Assembly (NCBI GenBank): GCA_902779055.1
Contig: CACZAD010000005.1
Coordinates: 1 to 64,000, forward strand
Direction: 5' to 3'
Length of the DNA: 64,000 nucleotides
Source: Fibrobacter succinogenes
GTDB lineage: Bacteria; Fibrobacterota; Fibrobacteria; Fibrobacterales; Fibrobacteraceae
In this document: piece after piece, positions 58,258-64,000 of the stretch
Layout of the letters: every line of letters starts with the position of its first letter
How positions within the stretch are numbered: the first letter of the stretch is position 1
Translations under genes and position numbers: made by a program
The notes under the pieces: model-generated
Database searches by the model: none
The model's input: the letters and a program-made list of their open reading frames with translations, nothing else
What the model was told of the DNA's origin: nothing

Positions 58258-60441
58258 TTAGAACTTGAACAGCAGGCCAAAGCGCATCTGGCCGTCGCGT
58301 ACGCCGTCTGCCTTGCCGACGTTACGGATTGTCGCCCAGTCGAACTGCAAAACGTCAGAGAGCATCACGCCAACGCCCAAGTCCATTTCGTTACGCTTAC
58401 CCGTGCGGTCGTAGAGGTAACCCACGCGGAGGGCAATCGTGTTAGAATAAATGAATTCTGTGCCGAGGTTGAACACGCCCTGCAACAGGGAGGCCTTGAC
58501 CTTGTTTTCGCCCTTTCTGGCTTCGGGCCTAAAGAGCGACTTCCAGCAGGCGACGTAGAACGGTTCCGGATCGCCCTTGTCGTCGTCGATCACCACTTCG
58601 CGGTTGTAGTCGAAGGCGACGGTCCACTTGTAGTCGGCCTTGCTCAAGATTTCGTAAGAAAGCCCGAGGCGCCAGGTCAAAGGAATCGGGTCTTCGATGG
58701 TCTTGTCGACGTAATAGACGCTCGGACCGATGTTGGCGAGGACCAATGCCAAGTTGAGCTTCGGAACAATGAGGTTCTTTTTCAAAACGCCGATGTCGAA
58801 AGCGTAACCGAACGTGGTGGCTTCTTCTTCGCCGGCGGCTGCGCCGGAACTCAAGTCAGAGTAGAAGAACTTGATGGAGAGACCGAGGCCCCAGTCGTTC
58901 GGAAAACGTGTACCGTAGCTCACGCCACCGACGATTTCGGAACTGTTGTAGGCCACGAGGTCATCGGCATCGAGGTCGCCAGAAACGACGGTCGAACCGA
59001 ACGAGACGAAGTTCACATGCACACCGAGCGTTCCCCAGTCGTTGAGCGGGATGGTCATGCCGCCATAGAGGTGGTAAAGGTCCGGAATGTTGAGAACCGG
59101 CAAAAGCTTTTCGTAGAAGGCGGCGAGTTGGTAGTCGGCATCCTTGTACTGTTCCATACCGTTGGCCGTGCTGAACCACACGTCGTTACCTTCCGGGAGG
59201 ACTGCCCAGACCTTGTTGGTCGAAAGACCGTTGCCCTGGTGGTAGTGCGTCCATTCGTCATCGCGCTTGGTCACGGTCGGATCTTCCTTGGAACCGCGTT
59301 CGAGTTCTGCCTTGCGTCCGCTGGCGGTGGCGTAATCCGGCAAGTGGCGCCATACGCCAAGGTCTGTTGCGATCCAGATGGCACCCTTGCGGTCCACGGA
59401 AACGTCGTTCACGGTGTTGTTGGCGAACTGCACCTGTTCCCACTTGCGGAGCGTGAAGTGCGACAGACCGCCCTTGTGGGTTGCCCATACGTGACCCGAG
59501 CTATCGACGGCGAGAGCTGTCGGGTTCAAGTCCATAATGCCATCTTCCTGGTTGAACAGGCTCCAGCGGTCTTTGTCGTTAGAGCTCTTCTTGGGGGTGA
59601 GGCGAGCGACACCTGCACCGTCGACGGCCACGTAAAGTTCCTTGCGGTTTTCGGACCAGACGAGGGCGTTGATCTTTTGGCTGGGGAGAACCTTGCCCTT
59701 CTGTTCGAAGGCACCGTTGCGGTAGACAAAGAGGCCGTTGTCGGTTCCGATCCAGAGGGAGGCGCCCTGCTTTGCAAGTGCCGTGATGCGGCGTTCGCCG
59801 AGTTCCGTTTCAAAGGACTTCCAGCCCTTGCCGTCAAAGCGGTAAAGACCTTTCGGGGTGCCGACCCAGAGCTTTTCGGTAAGGTTTTCGTAAAGAATGG
59901 CCGTAATGGTATCCTTGACGACCAGGTCCCAGGGCATCTTGACTTCGACCACGTGAGATTCGTCGTCGGCGTTCTTCACGTCGTTAAAGGCCTTCACGAC
60001 GCGGGTGTATTCGTCGAGACCGCGTTCGGAACCGACGTAGGTGCGGACGGCGTCCTTGATTTTGGCGTTACCCTGCAAAGTGACGGAGTAGTAGTTGACC
60101 CACTGTTCGCCATCGAACTTGATGATGCCCTGCGTGGTACCTGCCCAGAGTTCGCTCTTGTCGAAGAACCCGTTCTTGGAGCGGGATGCCATATGGGTGA
60201 AGAACGGAGTCTTCTTGGCATCGGCGTCGTAAGACTTGCGCCATTCGTCGGCGAGCGGACCAAAGGCGAGGCCTGCCGGGTTATAGTACATTGCAGTTGC
60301 GTCGTCGGCGAGTGCAGCTCCGACTTCGCCCATACCTAGCTGGCGTGCGCCAACAGGCATCTGGAGGGTGATGATCGCGGATCCTGTGGCAAGCGCCATG
60401 ACAGGAGCCAAAAGAATTGCAGATAATAGTGACTTACGCAA
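58258..60441 (-). CDS. PorV-like outer membrane protein with inserted beta-propeller
   Basis: A 727-residue exported protein. After the signal (LLSAILLAPVMALA) it opens like PorV/PorQ family barrels, which serve type IX secretion: VGARQLGMGEVGAALADDAT then AMYYNPAGLAF. About 360 residues of beta-propeller repeats follow (ELWAGTTQGIIKFDG, KLWVGTPKGLYRFDG, SLWIGTDNGLFVYRNG, AIWIATDLGVWRH, DVWFSTANGMEQY). The barrel resumes near residue 450 (LYGGMTIPLNDWGTLGVHVN, GGVSYGTRFPNDWGLGLSIK) and ends in LLFKF. The start is a TTG at 60441, five bases after GGAGG, and overlaps the upstream gene by eight bases. Confidence 0.85.
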   Translation of the reverse strand: MRKSLLSAILLAPVMALATGSAIITLQMPVGARQLGMGEVGAALADDATAMYYNPAGLAFGPLADEWRKSYDADAKKTPFFTHMASRSKNGFFDKSELWAGTTQGIIKFDGEQWVNYYSVTLQGNAKIKDAVRTYVGSERGLDEYTRVVKAFNDVKNADDESHVVEVKMPWDLVVKDTITAILYENLTEKLWVGTPKGLYRFDGKGWKSFETELGERRITALAKQGASLWIGTDNGLFVYRNGAFEQKGKVLPSQKINALVWSENRKELYVAVDGAGVARLTPKKSSNDKDRWSLFNQEDGIMDLNPTALAVDSSGHVWATHKGGLSHFTLRKWEQVQFANNTVNDVSVDRKGAIWIATDLGVWRHLPDYATASGRKAELERGSKEDPTVTKRDDEWTHYHQGNGLSTNKVWAVLPEGNDVWFSTANGMEQYKDADYQLAAFYEKLLPVLNIPDLYHLYGGMTIPLNDWGTLGVHVNFVSFGSTVVSGDLDADDLVAYNSSEIVGGVSYGTRFPNDWGLGLSIKFFYSDLSSGAAAGEEEATTFGYAFDIGVLKKNLIVPKLNLALVLANIGPSVYYVDKTIEDPIPLTWRLGLSYEILSKADYKWTVAFDYNREVVIDDDKGDPEPFYVACWKSLFRPEARKGENKVKASLLQGVFNLGTEFIYSNTIALRVGYLYDRTGKRNEMDLGVGVMLSDVLQFDWATIRNVGKADGVRDGQMRFGLLFKF

Positions 60442-60997
60442 GTTGCCTCCAATCCGGGACGTTGTAGGAGTTCCCGTGTGTCGGGATGACTGCCTTCCAG
60501 CCGGATTTGCTCGGGTTTTCCCAGGGTTGCTTCGGTAAAAGCTTACAGTCGCAGCCCAGGACGTAGGGGGGTAAAATTTCCGCGTGATTACGGATCTGTT
60601 CGCGAGTGATGAAATTTTCCTCACTGACGAATTTACAATAATTCTTGCCTTTCGGACCAAGAACGATCCTGTAAGTGGCGGTGCCTATCTTATCCCCTTC
60701 GTCAATTGTTCTAATAGTTTCTTCGAGAGTGCTGTTCCACTGTTCGATGTAGGCTAATCTCTGTTCGGGCGTGAGGTTCTGAGTTTCGAGCCATGCCCTG
60801 ATGGATGCTTCGGATGGTTTTACGGCCGTGAGGGTATCGCGGGCCGGGCGTCCGATGGCGGCATATTGCCCCGATACGTCAATGACCGGTTTAGATTCTT
60901 CTTTCTCGTCGGAATTGTGCATGCCTACGTAGATTCCAATGCCTGCGAGGACGATGGACAGCAGCACAATCGCGATGACGATGATGATTGATAGCAT
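60434..60997 (-). CDS. Membrane-anchored protein of unknown function
   Basis: A 187-residue protein with one N-terminal membrane helix (IIIVIAIVLLSIVLAGIGIYV) and an extracytoplasmic domain with the segments TPEQRLAYIEQWNSTLEETI and ILPPYVLGCDCKLLP, including a close cysteine pair. I do not recognise the family. It overlaps the PorV-like gene by eight bases and is probably translated together with it, so a link to that outer membrane protein is likely. Confidence 0.75.
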   Translation of the reverse strand: MLSIIIVIAIVLLSIVLAGIGIYVGMHNSDEKEESKPVIDVSGQYAAIGRPARDTLTAVKPSEASIRAWLETQNLTPEQRLAYIEQWNSTLEETIRTIDEGDKIGTATYRIVLGPKGKNYCKFVSEENFITREQIRNHAEILPPYVLGCDCKLLPKQPWENPSKSGWKAVIPTHGNSYNVPDWRQLA

Positions 60998-61069
60998 ATT
61001 TAAATCCGTTTACGATAAATCCTTACTCTGAAAAACTAGCATTTTCTATTTTATGAGACAGGAGATATT

Positions 61070-62260
61070 ATGTCAAAATTAAAGTTTTTTCTTGTGTTGC
61101 TTACTTGTAGCGTTGTTTGGGCCGTGCCTTTCAAGGTCGAAGTCGTCAAAGACGGTAGTGGAGAGCCCATCCGTGCAGGTCAGCTGATTCAAGTCCATTA
61201 CAAGGGTTACCTCGCTACGGATAGCGTTGCCGTGAACAATGCCGCCAAGGATTCTACGGTCGAGGCTCCCTATTTTGCAAATTCCTATTATAGCGGATCT
61301 CCTCTTGAATTTACGCTTGGCGTGGGCCAGGTGATCGAAGGCTGGGACAAGGGCCTTGTCGGAATGAAGGTTGGCGAAGTCCGCAAGCTCTCGGTGCCGT
61401 CGGTGATGGCTTACGGCGACAACTCTCTCGAAGGCATTCCGCCTAATAGCGACTTGATGTTCGTTGTTGAACTTGTTCATGCTGAAAAGCCGCTCGAAGC
61501 GGACAAGTTCCCTGCCGATGTCGAAAAGATGAAGTGGCGTGACTTGGGCCGCGGCCTTAAAGTCTATGACGAAAAGGCGGGTACAGGTAAATTAAATGCC
61601 GCCGGCAATGTGATTTCTGTGCATTACACGGGCTGGCTCCTCTCTGGCCGCAAGTTCGGCAGCTCCAAGGATTTGGGCAAGCCGCTCCAGACGGTGATGG
61701 GCGCAGGCAAGATGATCAAGGGCTGGGAAACGGGCCTTGAAGGTATGCGTGAAGGCGGTGTCCGCTGGTTGCGTGTTTCGCCGGCAATGGGCTATGGCGC
61801 CACGGCTTTCTCGATGATTCCGCCGAACTCTACGCTTCTGTTCCGCGTCGAAATGGTCTCTAGCGAAGTGGATCCGGAACTTGCAAAGCATATGGACTTC
61901 TTTCCGGATACGACGCTTCTCAAGTATGAAAACGGCCCCGAAGGCCTCCGCTACGCTATCGTGAAGCCGGGCGAAGGCGAACCGGCCCGTTCTGGTCACC
62001 GTGCCATTGTGCATTACACGGGCTGGATGGTGAACGGCTACAAGTTCGACAGCTCTCGCGATCGTGGCCAGCCGTTTGCATTTGAACTCGGCGCTGGCAA
62101 CGTGATCCGCGGTTGGGAACTCGGCGTGCAGGGCATGCTCCCCGGCGAAAAGAGAATCCTCGTGGTGCCGCCAGGCCTTGGCTACGGTAGCCGCGGCGCA
62201 GGCCCGATTCCTGGTGGCGCAACGCTTCTCTTTGCTGTGGAATACCTCGGCGAAGAGTAG
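61070..62260 (+). CDS. Secreted protein with three FKBP-type prolyl isomerase domains
   Basis: A 396-residue exported protein. The signal peptide ends at VVWAVP. Three FKBP domains follow in tandem, each with the VHYxGxL/M start and the LGxGxVIxGWxxGLxGM core: residues about 25-135 (VHYKGYL, QVIEGWDKGL), 160-265 (VHYTGWLLSG, MIKGWETGL) and 290-395 (VHYTGWMVNG, VIRGWELGVQGM). The third ends with the classic YGSRGAGPIPGGATLLFAVE; the first and second lack GAG there and may be less active. It probably folds secreted or outer membrane proteins in the periplasm. CAGGAGA precedes the ATG. Confidence 0.93.
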   Translation: MSKLKFFLVLLTCSVVWAVPFKVEVVKDGSGEPIRAGQLIQVHYKGYLATDSVAVNNAAKDSTVEAPYFANSYYSGSPLEFTLGVGQVIEGWDKGLVGMKVGEVRKLSVPSVMAYGDNSLEGIPPNSDLMFVVELVHAEKPLEADKFPADVEKMKWRDLGRGLKVYDEKAGTGKLNAAGNVISVHYTGWLLSGRKFGSSKDLGKPLQTVMGAGKMIKGWETGLEGMREGGVRWLRVSPAMGYGATAFSMIPPNSTLLFRVEMVSSEVDPELAKHMDFFPDTTLLKYENGPEGLRYAIVKPGEGEPARSGHRAIVHYTGWMVNGYKFDSSRDRGQPFAFELGAGNVIRGWELGVQGMLPGEKRILVVPPGLGYGSRGAGPIPGGATLLFAVEYLGEE

Positions 62261-62309
62261 CGGCGAGCGCCTTCGGCGCAGTAGGCAGTAGGAAGTAGAC
62301 GGTAGGAAG

Positions 62310-62345
62310 ACGTCATCCTCGACCGTCAGGGAGGGGATCCATACG
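62310..62345. repeat. Dispersed repeat, second type (degenerate)
   Basis: CGTCATCCTCGACCGTCAGG then GAGGGGATCCATACGG keeps the GTCATCC and GGATC ends of the second repeat type. Confidence 0.45.
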
Positions 62346-62380
62346 GTTCTAATTGCTCTTGTATCTTTCTTGAATATGAC

Positions 62381-62406
62381 AAGTCCGCTGTGTGCGGACT
62401 TTTTTG
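62381..62406 (+). terminator. Intrinsic terminator
   Basis: AAGTCCGC, loop TGTGT, GCGGACTT, then TTTT. It lies 120 bases after the FKBP gene. Confidence 0.85.
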
Positions 62407-62445
62407 TTGTTCTTAAATATAAAGAAAGATTATGGTGTTAATTTA

Positions 62446-62474
62446 TTGACGAAAATAATATAAATTTGTAATTT
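62446..62474 (+). promoter_or_regulatory. Promoter of the repetitive secreted protein
   Basis: TTGACG, 17 bases, TAATTT; a TAAATTTG box overlaps at 62461-62468. It leaves a leader of about 150 bases before the start codon. Confidence 0.6.
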
Positions 62475-62574
62475 TTATGCATGCTTATAAGCCTTTTGAG
62501 TTGTGAACGAGTTGATGATGCCGTAGTGCATCGTAAACGTCTTTGCTACTTGTTGAGGTAGGTTCTTTTACATT

Positions 62575-62605
62575 CCTGGCGGTTTGTCCGTCGGGAATTT
62601 TTTTT
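62575..62605 (+). promoter_or_regulatory. Terminator-like hairpin in the leader (possible attenuator)
   Basis: CCTGGCGG pairs with CCGTCGGG (8 bp, two wobbles) around TTTGT and is followed by AA and eight T. It lies between the promoter at 62446 and the start codon at 62629, so full-length transcription requires passing it. Confidence 0.5.
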
Positions 62606-62628
62606 AACAATCAACCAAAGAAAAACTC

Positions 62629-64000
62629 ATGAAAAAAGCCAAAACACTCTTGATAAGCCTTTCGGTACTCATTGTATCGGGGATGGCTTGGGCGGACGAT
62701 ATAAGTGAACTGTATATAAGCGGGGATCTGGTCATTGATAATGTTCCATTCCAGACTCCTTATACGGGTTCTCCGATTTGTCCTGAACCTGTGGTGAAGC
62801 ATAACGAGAAAGTTCTTGTTGCTGGGACGGACTACACTTATACTTGCACGAACTATCTTGACGAAGAACCCGATGGCCCTGTAAGTGCCGGCAAGGCGAA
62901 TGTGCTGATTACGGGTATGGGCCAGTATTCTGGTCAACTTCATCGTCCGTTCGAAATCGCTCCGAAGTCAATGAAGGATTGGGGCTTTGATCACATCAGC
63001 TATGTTTTCAACACGAATGCATGCCCGGATGTCGTCATGATGGACGGTGAAAAGCGCCTTGTGAAGGACCAGGATTATGAAGTCATTTGCCATTATGAAG
63101 GCAAGCCGCATATTGAAGTGTCAGGAATAAACAACTATACGGGTTCTTCGTATGATGCATTAAGCATTATAAGTTTGGAATTTGAATATGACCACCAGCC
63201 CACTTACACAGGTTCTCCGGTCTGTCCCGAAATTGTTGTGAATGATGTATATGGTGGGTATGTTTTTGTTGAAGGAAAAGACTATACGGTTACTTGCAAA
63301 AGCTACGATGAATCGGAAACCGATGGCCCGGTCAATGCGGGCAAGGCTTACGCCGTGATTACAGGCAAGGGCGAATATATCGGCGAAGAAGAAGTGTACT
63401 TTGAAATCGCTCCGAAGTCAATCGCGAACAAGGGCTTTGAATATGAAGATCATCCCGTCTATACGGATCCGTTTGTTTGCCCGGATGTTGTTATGATGGA
63501 TGGCGACAAGCTCCTTGTGAAGGGTCAGGATTATGAAGTCGAATGCCACATTGATTTGAAGTCGACAATTGAGGTTATCGGAATTAACAATTATACGGGT
63601 TCATCTTTCGGCCCGCTTATTTTGGAAATGCCTTTAGTGCTTTCTATCGCTATCGAAGACCTGGAATTTGAATATGCAAACCAGATTACTTACACGGGTT
63701 CTCCGGTCTGCCCTGAATTTGTGGTAAAAGATGGCAAGTATACGCTTGTTGAAGGCGAAGACTACACCGTTGCTTGCAAGAGTTATCTGGAATCGGAAAC
63801 CGATGGCCCGGTCAATGCAGGCAAGGCTTACGCCGTGATTACGGGTATGAATACGTATACTGGTGAAAAGGAACTGTACTTTGAAGTTACTCCGAAGTCA
63901 ATGAAGGATTGGGGCTTTGATCACATCAGCTATGTTTTCAACACGAATGCATGCCCGGATGTCAACATAAAGGACGGTGAAAAGCGCCTTGTGAAGGACC
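62629..64000 (+). CDS. Secreted protein with tandem Ig-like repeats, 3' end missing
   Basis: The frame is open from the ATG at 62629 to the window end (457 codons). The signal peptide (LLISLSVLIVSGMAWA) is followed by alternating repeats. One type carries YTGSPVCPE, VEGxDYTVxCKSY and DGPVNAGKAYAVITG. The other carries NTNACPDVVMMDGEKRLVKD, DYEVICHYE and GINNYTGSS. Each unit has two cysteines, probably joined by a disulphide outside the cell. They resemble the two Ig-like repeats of the giant protein (YTGEALTPEV, GNYSGKA). Surface display is likely. The block GGGGCTTTGATCACATCAGC recurs at 62975 and 63912. Confidence 0.85.
   Translation, partial: MKKAKTLLISLSVLIVSGMAWADDISELYISGDLVIDNVPFQTPYTGSPICPEPVVKHNEKVLVAGTDYTYTCTNYLDEEPDGPVSAGKANVLITGMGQYSGQLHRPFEIAPKSMKDWGFDHISYVFNTNACPDVVMMDGEKRLVKDQDYEVICHYEGKPHIEVSGINNYTGSSYDALSIISLEFEYDHQPTYTGSPVCPEIVVNDVYGGYVFVEGKDYTVTCKSYDESETDGPVNAGKAYAVITGKGEYIGEEEVYFEIAPKSIANKGFEYEDHPVYTDPFVCPDVVMMDGDKLLVKGQDYEVECHIDLKSTIEVIGINNYTGSSFGPLILEMPLVLSIAIEDLEFEYANQITYTGSPVCPEFVVKDGKYTLVEGEDYTVACKSYLESETDGPVNAGKAYAVITGMNTYTGEKELYFEVTPKSMKDWGFDHISYVFNTNACPDVNIKDGEKRLVKD

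Noticed and set aside
59017..60339. A 440-codon open frame opposite the PorV-like gene
   Set aside because: Antisense shadow of a gene with clear propeller and barrel motifs.

Overview
The window most likely comes from a Fibrobacter chromosome (phylum Fibrobacterota). The main evidence is six genes or gene remnants carrying the Fibrobacter succinogenes major paralogous domain (FISUMP, TIGR02145) and three genes of the second-largest paralogous family, TIGR02147. Serine-rich linkers, a type IX secretion-like C-terminal domain and a PorV-like outer membrane protein agree with this. Both classical TTGnnn-17-TATATT promoters and TAnnTTTG boxes of the Bacteroidetes kind are visible. I ran no database search; family names rest on motifs read by eye.

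Layout. 1-5.9 kb: housekeeping genes (3' part of alaS, a membrane GGDEF protein, a YhhN-like membrane protein, a DEAD-box helicase). 6.0-18.6 kb: three paralogous cassettes, each with promoter, folded leader, a TIGR02147 regulator and one or two FISUMP lipoproteins, then a stray ribosome-binding-site copy and a terminator. An opposed GSCFA gene and an IS200-type element sit between cassettes. 18.7-20.4 kb: a GGGP synthase-family gene and a small FISUMP lipoprotein. 20.5-27.5 kb: a tightly packed operon of a small membrane protein, ABC ATPase, ABC permease, two PilT-like ATPases with degenerate motifs, and a patatin/beta-barrel protein. 27.6-41.0 kb: mltG, a small secreted protein, a 2491-residue GLUG/InlB-repeat surface protein, then a leftward plsC, rnr, rgpF-like group. 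41.2-42.3 kb: glucokinase.

42.6-49.8 kb is an accessory patch: a very AT-rich YobI-like P-loop NTPase, a RhuM-family protein with a RhuM remnant behind it, a metallophosphoesterase, a candidate small RNA with its own promoter and terminator, and a Fic protein whose catalytic and inhibitory motifs are both altered. 49.9-64.0 kb: prmA, a YgiQ-type radical SAM protein with an arginine-rich tail, a broken FISUMP gene, queH, two uncharacterised genes, rsmG, a 52-residue small gene, a PorV-like barrel with an inserted beta-propeller, a triple-FKBP protein, and the start of a repetitive secreted protein running off the window.

The strongest candidates for an undescribed system are the three regulator/lipoprotein cassettes, whose coding parts lie between direct copies of the same ribosome-binding-site sequence, and the ABC/pseudo-PilT/patatin operon. 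Dispersed short hairpin repeats of the GTCATCCCGG type fill many intergenic gaps, sometimes in tandem and once nested inside one another.
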